NCBI GenBank assembly: GCA_947501355.1
Contig: CANMVA010000001.1
Location: 1-64,000, forward strand
DNA from: an uncultured Paracoccaceae bacterium
GTDB taxonomy: Bacteria > Pseudomonadota > Alphaproteobacteria > Rhodobacterales > Rhodobacteraceae
Direction of reading: 5' to 3'
DNA: 64,000 nucleotides
The notes beneath the pieces were generated by a model. It searched no databases, was not told the DNA's origin, and saw only the letters and a list, made by a program, of their open reading frames with translations. Both the position numbers and the translations under genes were made by a program. Of the stretch, positions 28,553 through 38,552 are shown piece by piece (the stretch's first letter is position 1; each line of letters opens with the position of its first letter).

Positions 28553-29235
28553 TTGGCACCCCCCAACCGGGCCAGCATCGCGCGGGCGGCGGCTTGCTCG
28601 GCATGGCGTTTCGAGCCTGCCTCAGCCCGCTCGGCCTCGCCACTTTGCAATGTCACTTCAATCACGAACTGGGGCGCGTGATCCGGCCCCGTCCGCTTTG
28701 CAATCTCATATGACGGAGGCTGCTGCCCCCGCGCCTGCACCCATTCCTGAAGCGCAGTCTTCGGGTCACGCGCATCCGCTTCGACTGTCGTTACACGGTT
28801 CCCCCAAAGCCGCGTCACAACCTCGCGCGCGGCCTCGAAACCACCGTCGCGATAGACAGCCGCAATCACTGCTTCCATCGCATCGCCCAACAACGCTTCC
28901 TTGCGCCGCCCGCCAGACAGCATCTCGGACCGACCGAGTTTTAGCACATCGCCAAGCCCGATCTCGCGGGCGACTTCGGCGCAGGTTTCCTTGCGCACAA
29001 GCGCATTAAACCGTGGCGCCAATTGCCCCTCAGCAGCCGCCTTGTCCGCCAAGAGCACAGCTTCGGCCATCACAAGGCCTAGCACGCGGTCGCCCAGAAA
29101 TTCGAGCCGTTGATTGTCGCTCCGATTGGGCGAGGACATCGACGCATGGGTCACCGCGCGCACCAGCAGTTCAGGGCGCGCAAACTCATGCCCCAAACGG
29201 CTTTCAAAATCCTTCAAGTCACCCGACAGCTTCAC
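28549..29235 (-). CDS. rnc: Ribonuclease III
   Basis: 228 residues from a GTG at 29235 that overlaps the lepB stop as GTGA; an ATG at 29268 would add 11 residues. Family members begin [12 protein letters not shown], favouring the GTG. The catalytic signature is [15 protein letters not shown], the second acidic site is in [17 protein letters not shown], and the C-terminal double-stranded RNA-binding domain ends with [13 protein letters not shown]. It processes rRNA and structured mRNA. Confidence 0.96.
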   Translation of the reverse strand: MKLSGDLKDFESRLGHEFARPELLVRAVTHASMSSPNRSDNQRLEFLGDRVLGLVMAEAVLLADKAAAEGQLAPRFNALVRKETCAEVAREIGLGDVLKLGRSEMLSGGRRKEALLGDAMEAVIAAVYRDGGFEAAREVVTRLWGNRVTTVEADARDPKTALQEWVQARGQQPPSYEIAKRTGPDHAPQFVIEVTLQSGEAERAEAGSKRHAEQAAARAMLARLGGAK

Positions 29236-30071
29236 TCGATCGCCTTGAAGAAACGATCCCCGCGCCATGTCCAGAAAAAGAACATGGACCGCCCAGCGGA
29301 CGAGAACATCACCCGGTCTGCACGCCCAATCAGGTTCTCGTAAGGCACGAACCCGACCCCCCGTGCAGCCAGCGGCACACGGCTGTCGGTGGAGTTATCG
29401 CGGTTGTCCCCGATGAACATGTATTCGCCCTCGGGAACGGTATAAACGGGTGTGTTATCCAACACCCGGTTGCCCACATTCAGGATGTTATGCGTGCGCC
29501 CGTTCGGCAGCGTCTCCCGCTGGCGCGACTTGAGGCAGACAGCCCCCTCGCCAACCGGCCCGTTTTCACAAGCCGGATAACGGCCCTGCGGCCCCTGACG
29601 TTCGTAAATTTCCTCGAAATTGCCCGCATCCTCGACCGGCACAGGCTCCCCGTTGATGATCAGCCGCCCTTGCTGCAACTGGATCGTGTCGCCGGGCATC
29701 CCGATCAGGCGCTTGATGAATTCTGCGCCATTGCCGGGATGACGGAACACGATGACATCGCCGCGCTCAGGCTCGCCGCCCCAGAAGCGCGTGTTGTCGC
29801 CGTCAAACATACCGCAGACATCCTGCGCGTCGATATCAATGCCAAATTGCGGCAGGCGCAGGCTGGGACAAGAGGCGTAGGAATAGCCGTAAGCCATCTT
29901 GTTCACAAAGACGAAATCGCCAATCAGAAGCGTATCTTTCATGGAGCCTGACGGGATCCAGAACGGCTGGAAGAACAGCGTGCGAAAGATGCCCGCGATC
30001 AGCAGCGCATAGACAATCGTCTTGATCGTCTCGATGATCGGATTTTGCTTCTTTTCAGCCGTATCGGCCAT
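29232..30071 (-). CDS. lepB: Signal peptidase I
   Basis: 279 residues. An N-terminal membrane helix ([18 protein letters not shown]) precedes the catalytic Ser43 in PSGSMKDTL; the general-base Lys120 is in [11 protein letters not shown]. The late block [14 protein letters not shown] is conserved. It cleaves signal peptides at the outer face of the inner membrane. It overlaps rnc by four bases. Confidence 0.97.
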   Translation of the reverse strand: MADTAEKKQNPIIETIKTIVYALLIAGIFRTLFFQPFWIPSGSMKDTLLIGDFVFVNKMAYGYSYASCPSLRLPQFGIDIDAQDVCGMFDGDNTRFWGGEPERGDVIVFRHPGNGAEFIKRLIGMPGDTIQLQQGRLIINGEPVPVEDAGNFEEIYERQGPQGRYPACENGPVGEGAVCLKSRQRETLPNGRTHNILNVGNRVLDNTPVYTVPEGEYMFIGDNRDNSTDSRVPLAARGVGFVPYENLIGRADRVMFSSAGRSMFFFWTWRGDRFFKAIE

Positions 30072-30125
30072 ATCGGATACTCCGCTCGACAGGTGGACGC
30101 TTCATGGGTCGCGGGCGGTGCGGAG

Positions 30126-30524
30126 TCAAGCAGGCCGCGCCTCGATCACCACAAAGGCACTGGCCCAAGGGTGATCATCGGTGAGGGTGACGTGGATGAT
30201 CGCCTCATGGCCCTCCGGCGTCATCTGATCCAGCCGCGCTTTCGCCCATCCGGTGACATGCATCACTGGCTGCCCGGTGCGCAGATTGCTGACCGACATA
30301 TCCTTCCACGCGATCCCCATCCGCAGCCCGGTTCCCAGCGCTTTGGAGCACGCCTCTTTCGCGGCCCAGCGCTTGGCATAGGTACCAGCGACATCCTTGC
30401 GGCTCTCGGATCTGCGCTGCTCAACCTCGGTGAACACCCGGTTGCGGAATCGGTCGCCAAAACGGTCCAGCGTGCCTTGAATGCGCTCGATATTCGCAAG
30501 ATCGGTGCCAATGCCTAAAATCAT
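30126..30524 (-). CDS. acpS: Holo-[acyl-carrier-protein] synthase
   Basis: 132 residues. It attaches 4'-phosphopantetheine to acyl carrier protein. Signatures are [15 protein letters not shown] and the magnesium/coenzyme A block [13 protein letters not shown]. Located in the conserved pdxJ-acpS-lepB order, with an inserted hydrolase gene between pdxJ and acpS. Confidence 0.96.
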   Translation of the reverse strand: MILGIGTDLANIERIQGTLDRFGDRFRNRVFTEVEQRRSESRKDVAGTYAKRWAAKEACSKALGTGLRMGIAWKDMSVSNLRTGQPVMHVTGWAKARLDQMTPEGHEAIIHVTLTDDHPWASAFVVIEARPA

Positions 30525-30533
30525 GCGCCCCTC

Positions 30534-32048
30534 TTAGCCTGTCGCGCTGAACAAAGGAAAGGTCACACCCAGCGACCACGCAAGGATCAGCCCAAGGCCA
30601 AGCCCCGCCGCCAGCGCCCCTTGATGCTGCGCGACCCAGCGGCCCATCAGACCGTAAACGATGAAGAACAGCAGGATCACCGGCAGGATGATGATGAGGA
30701 AGAAAAGCCCCTCGAAATCCAGCGCCACCGCCGCGCCCAGCGACAGGAAAAACGCCGTCCGCGCGACCAGTCGGTGCCAGAACGGCGCGCGCCCGCCTGC
30801 GGTGGTCAGCGCATCCGCGACCATGAAAGGGACCGTGCCCAAAGCCAGCACCGCGATGATTAGCCAACGGGTTCCGCTGGGCGTGAAGTTCGCTGCATAG
30901 CGGTCCAGCCCCATGCCGAATGCGCCGATGCCCCAGATCAGGAGGGCCAGAAGGCCGACCCGACCGATCCGACCAAACGGCACGTCGAAATACCGCAGGA
31001 TCGCAAGCTGCACCGCGCCGTAAATCAACAAGTGCACCATCAGGTAATCCGCGACCAGCACTGGAAGCGCCCCGATTTCGATCCACATCGCGGTCAGCGG
31101 CGCGACCACCGACGGCACACCGCTCGCGATCAGCAGCTGCCGCGTCGCAAGCGGGCTGCGGCGCCCCACCTCTTGCGGCAAAAAAGCTGCCAAAGCCCAG
31201 GCCATCGCTACGACAGACCCCAATAACAGCGCGATCCAGCCGCCCGTCGTGGCCAGCCGAGGCTCGGAACTGCGCTCGTAAGCCCGATCCAGCCACGCAA
31301 CCGCCTCCCGCAAGCCTGTCGGGCTGTAGAGCACACCGACATGCTCCACATTCGGAGCCACCACCGCACGGCGGATCACGCCCTCTGCCGTCGCGGTATC
31401 GCCTTCGCCCGCGTCTGGATCGACGGCCTGCATCGCCTCGACTGCGGCCTCGCGCAGCATCGGCTCCCAGTCACCGGTGATCATCAACAAATCTGACGGA
31501 GCGCCCGCCGTGACCGCTTGCGAGAACATCGAGATCCCGATCACCGGCCCCACCCGCGCATCCGCCAGCGCAGTGCGGGCGATCACATCTGTCGCCATCG
31601 AATGCCCCAAAAGCGCGACCGGCCCGTCCCAGCCGGTCTGCTCCAGCGCAAAATCCGTGACGCGCTGGGTCTCGTCGATCAGACGCTGGGTGGTGCCTTC
31701 AATCGCGTTGACGTCTCCCGACATCGGCACCGGGTTGCGACCATGTCCTTCAAAATCAAAGGAGAACACGCGGTAGCCCGCATAGGCAATGCTCAGCGCA
31801 TAGGCCTCCATCAGCTGCAAGGAGCCCGCAAAGCCATGGGCCACAATGACCACAGGGCCCTCCGCACCCGGCATGGCATAAGCGCGCACAGGTGTTGTGC
31901 CAGCCGACATCTGTGAAATGTCGATGCCGGATCGCGCACCTTCAAGCCGGACCAGCGACAGCGCGATACAGGCCAAGGCGACACAGAAAATCAGCGCGCG
32001 AAAGACCGCCTTGCGCAAAGCGCTGAACGCCGCGTCGCCTGCACGCAT
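30534..32048 (-). CDS. Alpha/beta-hydrolase fused to a multi-spanning membrane domain
   Basis: 504 residues. An N-terminal hydrophobic segment (FRALIFCVALACIALSLV) precedes a hydrolase domain: VIVAHGFAGS (oxyanion region), FSFDFEGHGRNP, and the nucleophile elbow GHSMATD with Ser150. From residue about 265 there are seven or eight hydrophobic helices. The reaction is unknown; location suggests a lipid or envelope substrate. It lies in the pdxJ-acpS interval, 3 bases from pdxJ and 9 from acpS, so it is part of the operon. Confidence 0.8.
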   Translation of the reverse strand: MRAGDAAFSALRKAVFRALIFCVALACIALSLVRLEGARSGIDISQMSAGTTPVRAYAMPGAEGPVVIVAHGFAGSLQLMEAYALSIAYAGYRVFSFDFEGHGRNPVPMSGDVNAIEGTTQRLIDETQRVTDFALEQTGWDGPVALLGHSMATDVIARTALADARVGPVIGISMFSQAVTAGAPSDLLMITGDWEPMLREAAVEAMQAVDPDAGEGDTATAEGVIRRAVVAPNVEHVGVLYSPTGLREAVAWLDRAYERSSEPRLATTGGWIALLLGSVVAMAWALAAFLPQEVGRRSPLATRQLLIASGVPSVVAPLTAMWIEIGALPVLVADYLMVHLLIYGAVQLAILRYFDVPFGRIGRVGLLALLIWGIGAFGMGLDRYAANFTPSGTRWLIIAVLALGTVPFMVADALTTAGGRAPFWHRLVARTAFFLSLGAAVALDFEGLFFLIIILPVILLFFIVYGLMGRWVAQHQGALAAGLGLGLILAWSLGVTFPLFSATG

Positions 32049-32051
32049 GGC

Positions 32052-32807
32052 TTAGTCCGCAACCCCGGCGCGCGCGGCATCCATGATCCCGCGCATTTTC
32101 TCAATCGCAGGGCCAAGGCCCAGAAACAGCGCCTCGCCCATCAGGAAATGGCCGATATTCAGCTCCATCACCTGCGGCAGGGCGGCAATCGGCGGCACGC
32201 AGCCATAGGTCAGCCCATGGCCCGCATGGACCTCAAGGCCCAGATCGTCTGCAAAAGCCGCCATGTCAGTCAGACGTTTCAGTTCCTCGTCGCGCTCCTC
32301 AAAGCGCCCTTCTGCATGGGCGTCGCAATAAGCCCCTGTATGCAGCTCGATCACCTCGGCCCCTATCCGGTGCGCAGCTTCGATCTGACGCTGGTCCGCC
32401 GCAATAAAGATCGACACCCGCGATCCTGCCTCGCGCAAGGGCGCGATGAAATGCGCAAGCCTGTTTTCCTCGCGCGCAACTTCCAGCCCCCCCTCAGTCG
32501 TGCGTTCTTCGCGCTTTTCAGGCACAACACACACGGCATGCGGCCTGTGACGCAGGGCAATCGCCTGCATCTCGTCGGTCGCGGCCATCTCGAAATTCAG
32601 CGGGACATTCAGCGCCTCCATCAGCGCGTCGATATCTTCGTCGCGCATATGACGGCGATCTTCGCGCAGATGCGCCGTGATCCCGTCGGCCCCAGCCGCC
32701 TCGGCCACGGCCGCAGCACGTAGCGGGTCCGGCACGGCTCCACCGCGCGCGTTGCGCAGCGTTGCGACGTGATCAATATTCACACCCAGACGGAGTTTCT
32801 CAGCCAT
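32052..32807 (-). CDS. pdxJ: Pyridoxine 5'-phosphate synthase
   Basis: 251 residues. It condenses 1-deoxyxylulose 5-phosphate with aminoacetone phosphate to make PNP. The start [18 protein letters not shown], the block [12 protein letters not shown], and the C-terminal HAGHGLTY and [17 protein letters not shown] are diagnostic. Usual length. Confidence 0.97.
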   Translation of the reverse strand: MAEKLRLGVNIDHVATLRNARGGAVPDPLRAAAVAEAAGADGITAHLREDRRHMRDEDIDALMEALNVPLNFEMAATDEMQAIALRHRPHAVCVVPEKREERTTEGGLEVAREENRLAHFIAPLREAGSRVSIFIAADQRQIEAAHRIGAEVIELHTGAYCDAHAEGRFEERDEELKRLTDMAAFADDLGLEVHAGHGLTYGCVPPIAALPQVMELNIGHFLMGEALFLGLGPAIEKMRGIMDAARAGVAD

Positions 32808-32834
32808 GACAGGTCCTTCCTCTTTGGGCAGAAC

Positions 32835-33494
32835 CTAGTCTGCGGACTTACCCGCGTCAGCCTTTTTGATCGCTTTTTTCTTCAACTCGGCCAGCTTGGC
32901 CGTCAGCCGCCCCTTGCGCCGCTTTTGATAGGCGCGGATCACGGGGACCGACAGGTAGTAAACGACCGTCGCTGTGACGACGCCGGGGATCAGACCGCCG
33001 ATCATATAGGGAAAGAAAATCTCGTCATAAAAGACGCTTAACCCGGTCCAATCGACCTTTTCATGGGTGAAGATAGCGGTGAAATTGTGCCACAAATCCC
33101 AACCCGCATCGACGAACTTGCCCCCGAAGGACCGTTCCGAGGCGCGCTCTGCTGCATTCGTGCCAAGGATCCAATCGCCGAACGACAGGGCCACGACGCC
33201 GATTGGCACATAGGTCAGCGGATTGCCAAAGAAGGTGCCCATCAAGGACGCCAGAATATTGCCCCGCATGATGAACGCCAGTAACGCCGCCACGAAAAAA
33301 TGCAGTCCGTAGAAGGGGGTAAACGCTGCAAACACGCCCGCCCAGATGCCACGTGCGATCTTTTCGGGCGTATCCGGCAAGCGGCGCACACGGTGTTTGA
33401 CGTATTCAAACGCACGCGCCCAGCCGCCGCGTGGATAGACAAAGTCCACGATGGCCTTCGCGACCGAGCGTCTATCCCGACGTTTGAATACCAA
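32835..33494 (-). CDS. DUF2062 membrane protein
   Basis: 219 residues from a TTG at 33494, which keeps the usual family N-terminus VFKRRDRRS; no ATG gives a full-length product. AGGAA of the ribosome site overlaps the rsh stop. The DUF2062 core is KIARGIWAGVFAAFTPFYGLH and FFGNPLTYVP, followed by two further hydrophobic helices and a Lys-rich tail. Function unknown. It is coupled between rsh and pdxJ. Confidence 0.85.
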   Translation of the reverse strand: MVFKRRDRRSVAKAIVDFVYPRGGWARAFEYVKHRVRRLPDTPEKIARGIWAGVFAAFTPFYGLHFFVAALLAFIMRGNILASLMGTFFGNPLTYVPIGVVALSFGDWILGTNAAERASERSFGGKFVDAGWDLWHNFTAIFTHEKVDWTGLSVFYDEIFFPYMIGGLIPGVVTATVVYYLSVPVIRAYQKRRKGRLTAKLAELKKKAIKKADAGKSAD

Positions 33495-33505
33495 AGGTTA
33501 CGTTC

Positions 33506-35644
33506 CTACTCCGCCGCTGCTGCGGTCAATGACGTCTCAGGATCCCTGTGCCGCGCAATCGAGGCCACATCGCTTTCCGCTTCAAGCGCAGTCATCACGG
33601 TGTGCAGATGCTCCACATCGCGCAGGTCCACGTCTATCGTCAGTCTGTAATAATCTGGTTTACGATCCACGAATTTTAAGTCGCTGATATTGGCCTTTTG
33701 TTCACCGATCAATGTGCAAATCCGTCCCAGGACGCCCGCATCATTGCTGATCGCCACATCCAGCGTCACCGTGTAGATTGCGCGGTGCGTGCCGGTGTGC
33801 CATTGCAGGTCGATCCACTTGTCCAGATCGTCCTCGTAAATCGCCAATTGGGCGCAATCAATCGCGTGGACCAGAACGCCCTCGCCCCGCTTGGCGATGC
33901 CCACGATGCGCTCGCCCGGAACGGGCTGACAACAGCCCGAGCGTGTGAAGGACTGATCGGGCGACAGGCCCACAACCGCGCGACGCTCGTCCACCACATC
34001 GCCTTTGGTGTCGGCCAGTTCCGGATAGAGCGCGCTGACCACGTCATGGGCTGTAATCTCGGCACTACCCAACCGCGCCAGCATTTCGGCCCGTCCCGGA
34101 ATCCCCAAGGTCTTGGCCGCCGTGTTCAGCGCCTTGTCGGAGGCTTTCTTGCCGATATGCTCAAACGCAACCCGCGCCAGTTCCGCGCCCAGCTTCATGA
34201 ACCGCTCGCGATCTTCCTCGCGCAGGGATTTGCGGATCGCGGCTTTGGCCTTGCCGGTCACGGCAATGTCGATCCAGGTCGCCTGAGGGCGCTGACCCTC
34301 TGCCGTGATAATCTCCACCGATTGGCCGTTCTTGAGTCGCGTCCAAAGCGGCACGCGGATGCCGTCCACCTTGGCGCCCACACAGGCGCTGCCGATCCGC
34401 GTGTGGATCGCATAGGCAAAATCAATCGGCGTGCCGCCGCGTGGTAGCTTGAAGACATCGCCTTTCGGCGTGAAGCAAAAGACCTTGTCCGAATACATCT
34501 CCAGCTTCACGGCTTCGAGAAATTCGTCGTGATCTTCGGCCATCTCGAACCGTTCGGTCAGCCCGGCGATCCACTTGGCAGGGTCCACCGCAAAGGGGTT
34601 TTCGGCGCGCACACCGTCGCGATACGACCAATGCGCGGCAACACCCGCCTCGGCAACCTCGTGCATCTGGCGCGTGCGGATCTGCACTTCCACTCGCTTG
34701 CCATCACGCCCGGACACCGTGGTGTGTAACGACCGATACCCGTTGGATTTCGGCTGGCTGATATAGTCCTTGAAGCGCCCCGGTACCGACCGCCAACGCT
34801 GGTGGATCGCCCCCAACACGCGGTAGCAATCCTCTTCGCTCTGGGTGACGATACGAAAACCGTAAATGTCCGACAGGCGAGAGAACCCCTGCTCTTTCTC
34901 CTGCATCTTCCGCCAGATCGAATAGGGCTTCTTGGCGCGCCCAAAGACGTCCGCCTGAATGCCCGCTTTCTCAAGCTCCGCGCGCATATCGCCGGTGATC
35001 TTGTGCATCACATCGCCGGTCTCACGTTGCAGCGTAATGAACCGCCGAATGATCGAGGACCGTCCTTCCGGGTTCAGCACCCGAAACGCCAGATCCTCCA
35101 GTTCTTCGCGCATCCACTGCATGCCCATGCGGCCCGCGAGCGGCGCGAAGATATCCATCGTCTCGCGCGCTTTCTGCTGCTGCTTTTCCGCACGCATCGA
35201 CCGGATCGTGCGCATGTTGTGCAACCGGTCGGCCAGCTTCACGAGGATCACGCGCATGTCTTTCGACATCGCCATGAAAAGCTTGCGGAAATTCTCGGCC
35301 TGCTTGGTCTCGGTCGAGCTTAGCTGCAGGTTTGTCAGCTTGGTCACGCCATCGACAAGCTCGGCCACATCCTTGCCGAAGTGATCGGCCACATCCCCAT
35401 AGGTCGAGCGTGTATCCTCGATCGTATCATGCAACAGCGCGGTGATGATCGTCGCATCGTCCAGACGTTGCTCGGCCAGAATGGCGGCGACGGCGACGGG
35501 ATGGGTGAAATACGGCTCACCAGAATGGCGATACTGACCATGATGCATCTCTTCGCCATAAGCGAAGGCATCGCGGATCATCGGTTCATTTGTGCGCGGA
35601 TTGTAGCTGCGGACCAGCTCGATCAGATCATCGTCTGTAATCAT
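33506..35644 (-). CDS. rsh: Bifunctional (p)ppGpp synthetase/hydrolase (RelA/SpoT homologue)
   Basis: 712 residues. Order of domains: HD hydrolase with intact HDTIEDT near residue 68, synthetase with IYGFRI and YRSLHTTVSG, a TGS domain (VFCFTPKGDVFKLPRGGTP), and a C-terminal ACT domain. The loop sequence RAKKPYSIWRKM matches bifunctional enzymes. It controls the stringent response and is the only such long protein here. It follows rpoZ, whose product is part of RNA polymerase, in a conserved order. Confidence 0.96.
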   Translation of the reverse strand: MITDDDLIELVRSYNPRTNEPMIRDAFAYGEEMHHGQYRHSGEPYFTHPVAVAAILAEQRLDDATIITALLHDTIEDTRSTYGDVADHFGKDVAELVDGVTKLTNLQLSSTETKQAENFRKLFMAMSKDMRVILVKLADRLHNMRTIRSMRAEKQQQKARETMDIFAPLAGRMGMQWMREELEDLAFRVLNPEGRSSIIRRFITLQRETGDVMHKITGDMRAELEKAGIQADVFGRAKKPYSIWRKMQEKEQGFSRLSDIYGFRIVTQSEEDCYRVLGAIHQRWRSVPGRFKDYISQPKSNGYRSLHTTVSGRDGKRVEVQIRTRQMHEVAEAGVAAHWSYRDGVRAENPFAVDPAKWIAGLTERFEMAEDHDEFLEAVKLEMYSDKVFCFTPKGDVFKLPRGGTPIDFAYAIHTRIGSACVGAKVDGIRVPLWTRLKNGQSVEIITAEGQRPQATWIDIAVTGKAKAAIRKSLREEDRERFMKLGAELARVAFEHIGKKASDKALNTAAKTLGIPGRAEMLARLGSAEITAHDVVSALYPELADTKGDVVDERRAVVGLSPDQSFTRSGCCQPVPGERIVGIAKRGEGVLVHAIDCAQLAIYEDDLDKWIDLQWHTGTHRAIYTVTLDVAISNDAGVLGRICTLIGEQKANISDLKFVDRKPDYYRLTIDVDLRDVEHLHTVMTALEAESDVASIARHRDPETSLTAAAAE

Positions 35645-35677
35645 CTGGTCCGCGCCTTCCCAAGGCCGGGTGCGGCC

Positions 35678-36031
35678 TTACTTTTGCCCCTGCGCTTCCA
35701 TCAGCGCACGCAGCAGTTTCTCTTCCGACATATCGTCATCGGCAGGCTTGTCTGCCTCGGCCCCCATGAGAAGCGCCATGGCGTCTTCATCAGGCTCGTC
35801 CACCTCGATCTGGGTCTGATTCGACTCGATCAGGCGCTCACGAAGTTCGTTGGCCGACTGGGTCTCATCCGCAATCTCCCGCAGGGACACGACCGGGTTC
35901 TTGTCGTTGTCGCGATCCACGGTAATCGCTGCACCACTTGAGATTTCGCGCGCGCGATGGGCTGCGAGCATGACAAGCTCAAAGCGGTTCGGAACCTTAT
36001 CGACGCAATCTTCAACGGTGACGCGGGCCAT
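35678..36031 (-). CDS. rpoZ: RNA polymerase omega subunit
   Basis: 117 residues from the ATG at 36031 ([20 protein letters not shown]); four upstream codons are unlikely to be used. The LAAHRAREI block is the omega core that binds beta prime, and the second half is acidic and of low conservation. It precedes rsh by 33 bases. Confidence 0.95.
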   Translation of the reverse strand: MARVTVEDCVDKVPNRFELVMLAAHRAREISSGAAITVDRDNDKNPVVSLREIADETQSANELRERLIESNQTQIEVDEPDEDAMALLMGAEADKPADDDMSEEKLLRALMEAQGQK

Positions 36032-36098
36032 GGGACACTCCACTTGGACAGGAATTAGAAGCGCTGGTTTTAAGGGCTGAGCGGCGGAAACACAAGCC

Positions 36099-36698
36099 TT
36101 ATTGGCCGTCGCCCATCGGCACGACCGCAGCCCGATCCGCTTCGGGCAGCTTGTCCAGCATTGCCATCACGGTAACGCCCAGAACCGGATGCGTCCAGTC
36201 CGCTGCGATATCGGCCAGCGGAACCAGAACAAAGGCCCGGTCCTGCAAGCGCGGATGCGGCAGGATCAACTGATCCGGCGCGCGAAGCTGCTGATTTTCA
36301 ATGGAAAGTGCTTGCCAGCCCTCTTGCGTCTCGCGATCAGGATGCACCTGAGAACCCAAGGTCAGCAGATCAATATCCAGCGTCCGGCTTGCCCAGCGCT
36401 GCGCCCGGTCGCGTCCAAACTCCGCCTCGACCCCATGCAAGACGGCCAGCAGATCACGCGCGCCCAGATCAGTGTGAAGTTCCGCACAGGCGTTCACATA
36501 ATCGGGACCAGCCCCTGCCGGAAAACAAGGCGTTTCGAAAAACCGGCTTGTTTGCGCTACCAAAAGCCCCGCATCGGAGAGCTTTTCCAGCCCGAGTCGA
36601 AGTGTTTCCTCAGGGGATCCGAAGACAGAGGTCAGGTTACTGCCCAGCGCAATTAGCGCCGTTCCTGTGGCGGAACCCTGCTCATGGGGTTGAAGCAT
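36099..36698 (-). CDS. folK: 2-amino-4-hydroxy-6-hydroxymethyldihydropteridine pyrophosphokinase
   Basis: 199 residues from the ATG at 36698, which has GGGAAA upstream; an ATG at 36740 would add 14 residues. Folate-pathway signatures are [20 protein letters not shown], and the late DIDLLTLG and [16 protein letters not shown]. It pyrophosphorylates the pterin. It lies 67 bases upstream of rpoZ and is divergent from the NYN gene. folB, the previous step's enzyme, is 1.3 kb away. Confidence 0.93.
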   Translation of the reverse strand: MLQPHEQGSATGTALIALGSNLTSVFGSPEETLRLGLEKLSDAGLLVAQTSRFFETPCFPAGAGPDYVNACAELHTDLGARDLLAVLHGVEAEFGRDRAQRWASRTLDIDLLTLGSQVHPDRETQEGWQALSIENQQLRAPDQLILPHPRLQDRAFVLVPLADIAADWTHPVLGVTVMAMLDKLPEADRAAVVPMGDGQ

Positions 36699-36793
36699 CT
36701 GAAGTTTCCCGTATGTAAACTGTTTAGTTTCGCTGACCATTACCACTCACGAACACCACTCACAGGCGAAACTGCATATCGAAAGGAAATTTG

Positions 36794-37366
36794 ATGTTCT
36801 ATCAAGGCGAACGGCTTGCGCTGTTCATCGATGGATCGAATCTTTATGCAGCTGCTAAGTCACTCGGATTCGACATCGACTACAAACTCCTGCGTCAGGA
36901 ATTTATGCGGCGCGGGAAACTCTTGCGGGCTTTTTATTACACCGCCCTGCTTGAGAATGACGAATACTCCCCCATCCGCCCGCTTGTGGACTGGCTTCAT
37001 TACAACGGGTTTTCCATGGTCACCAAACCGGCCAAGGAATACACCGATAGCCAGGGCCGCCGGAAGGTTAAAGGCAACATGGATATCGAGCTGACCGTCA
37101 ACGCGATGGAGCTTGCCCCCCATGTCGATCACATCGTCATCTTTTCCGGCGACGGGGATTTCCGACCTCTGGTCGAAAGCCTGCAACGTCAGGGCGTGCG
37201 CGTCTCGGTTGTCTCTACGATCCGCAGCCAGCCGCCGATGATCGCGGACGAACTGCGCCGCCAATGTGACAACTTCATCGAGCTGCAAGAGCTCAGGGAT
37301 GTCATCGGACGCCCCCCACGCGAACCGCGGGAGGAAGACACCCGCGCGATGGCGGAAACCGAATAA
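36794..37366 (+). CDS. NYN-domain (LabA/DUF88) putative nuclease
   Basis: 190 residues from the ATG at 36794, after GAAAGGAAAT. The N-terminus LALFIDGSNLYAAAKSL holds the first acidic residue; later NMDIELTVNAME and IFSGDGDFRPLVESLQRQG supply the other metal-binding acids typical of the PIN-like NYN fold. It would be an RNA-processing nuclease; targets are unknown. It is followed by a strong terminator. Confidence 0.88.
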   Translation: MFYQGERLALFIDGSNLYAAAKSLGFDIDYKLLRQEFMRRGKLLRAFYYTALLENDEYSPIRPLVDWLHYNGFSMVTKPAKEYTDSQGRRKVKGNMDIELTVNAMELAPHVDHIVIFSGDGDFRPLVESLQRQGVRVSVVSTIRSQPPMIADELRRQCDNFIELQELRDVIGRPPREPREEDTRAMAETE

Positions 37367-37374
37367 AGAAATCA

Positions 37375-37401
37375 GGGCGGGTGTTGGGACCCGCCCTTTT
37401 T
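37375..37401 (+). terminator. Rho-independent terminator after the NYN gene
   Basis: GGGCGGGT at 37375-37382 pairs with ACCCGCCC at 37389-37396 around GTTGGG, then five T residues. It begins eight bases after the stop. Confidence 0.92.
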
Positions 37402-37452
37402 CGTAGGGCACGCGCAATTCCAAGATTTGGCAAGATGCGCTATGACAGATCC

Positions 37453-38007
37453 ATGATGATCCGCCTTGCCTGTTTTGCTCTGCTCTTTGGCGTTCTGGCC
37501 GCCTGTGCCACGGTCCCGCCGACCCGGCATAATGACCCAGCAGGGCTTGCCACGGCCATCGCAGCCCTCGGCCCCGGCGTTGATCCTGCAGAGGCCCGCC
37601 GCGCCGCGCAAATCGCGCAAAGCTATGCGCTGCAATTGGCCTCCGAATACCAGATCACCGATCCGCCCCTGATCCATAACTACAAGGTCCATCGCGGAGA
37701 GAAACCGCGCGGCATCTGCAATCATTTCACCGAAGATATCCTCGCGAGGCTCAGGCAAGAGCAGTTCCAGACGCTAACCCTGCACTGGGCCACCTCGCCC
37801 ACCACGCTGATGAACCCGGTCCACCATGCCCCCGCGATCAGCGCGAAAGGCGCGCCGGTGGAAGACGGTATTATTCTGGATGCGTGGCGCGATGGCGGCA
37901 GGCTCTACTGGTCACCCGTGACCGAAGACCCGACCTACGCGTGGCAAGACCTCAACGACGTGCAAGAGCTGCTTCAGGCCCGCCGCGCGCGCACTGTCTC
38001 AAACTGA
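37453..38007 (+). CDS. Lipoprotein with conserved-looking Cys, His and Asp residues, function unknown
   Basis: 184 residues from ATG 37453; an ATG at 37435 would add MRYDRS. A signal with lipobox VLAAC ends at Cys18. The mature protein contains RGICNHFTEDIL, then NPVHHAPAISAKG, then IILDAWRDGGRLYW. Cysteine at a helix start followed by a histidine and an aspartate before an aromatic strand is the order seen in papain-like or transglutaminase-like enzymes, but I could not assign a family. Its 3' end overlaps convergent folB by 34 bases. Confidence 0.72.
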   Translation: MMIRLACFALLFGVLAACATVPPTRHNDPAGLATAIAALGPGVDPAEARRAAQIAQSYALQLASEYQITDPPLIHNYKVHRGEKPRGICNHFTEDILARLRQEQFQTLTLHWATSPTTLMNPVHHAPAISAKGAPVEDGIILDAWRDGGRLYWSPVTEDPTYAWQDLNDVQELLQARRARTVSN

Positions 38008-38363
38008 TCTTCCGGCACGACCAGCCGGACGCCCAGCGATCCTGAGCCGTCCAGCACCGGATTTTTGCGCAGGGCAATCTCCACCGCACGGATTTCTGTA
38101 TAGCCTGCACACGCCTCGACAATCCGCGTCATCAGCCGTTCCTGCGTGTGATAATGCCCGTCGCGCGCAAGCCGGTCGATCTCGACCACGAGCGGGTCAT
38201 AATCGAAAACCCGCTCCATCCCGTCGGCCTCAATAAAGACCAGATCCACACTGATCGTCAGCGTCAGGTCCAGCACGTGCGCATCCGGCATCACATCCTC
38301 GGGCCCGTAAGTCCCGATATCGCAGGCAATCACCAGATCGTGCAGTTCTACCGTGCTGTGCAT
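37974..38363 (-). CDS. folB: Dihydroneopterin aldolase family protein
   Basis: 129 residues. Starts MHSTVELHDLVIACDIGTYGPED, where the E. coli-type GxxxxE pattern is present, and ends with VEIALRKNPVLDGSGSLGVRL. The enzyme acts before FolK in folate synthesis. It is preceded by two small genes in the same direction (gap 3 bases). Members of this fold can also be epimerases. Confidence 0.87.
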   Translation of the reverse strand: MHSTVELHDLVIACDIGTYGPEDVMPDAHVLDLTLTISVDLVFIEADGMERVFDYDPLVVEIDRLARDGHYHTQERLMTRIVEACAGYTEIRAVEIALRKNPVLDGSGSLGVRLVVPEDQFETVRARRA

Positions 38364-38366
38364 CCG

Positions 38367-38552
38367 CTACTCCTCGAACCCGTCTTCAGCCCAACGCGCC
38401 ACTTCCTGCGTCAGCCGTTTCTTATACCTGCGCTGCCGCCGCCGCGCCTTGGCCGGACTGGCCCGCCAGCCCTCGCGCTTGTCGGACACGATGTCCTCGA
38501 TGTCATCTGCCGTCTCAACACGGCGCGCATCCTTGGGGGACGTCCGCTTCAT
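38367..38552 (-). CDS. Small basic hypothetical protein
   Basis: 61 residues, strongly charged, with an Arg/Lys-rich middle (KARRRQRRYKKRL) and acidic ends. No family recognised. Its ATG overlaps the stop of the upstream 101-residue gene by four bases and it ends 3 bases before folB, which supports a real coupled gene. It could bind nucleic acid, but only the charge suggests that. Confidence 0.7.
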   Translation of the reverse strand: MKRTSPKDARRVETADDIEDIVSDKREGWRASPAKARRRQRRYKKRLTQEVARWAEDGFEE

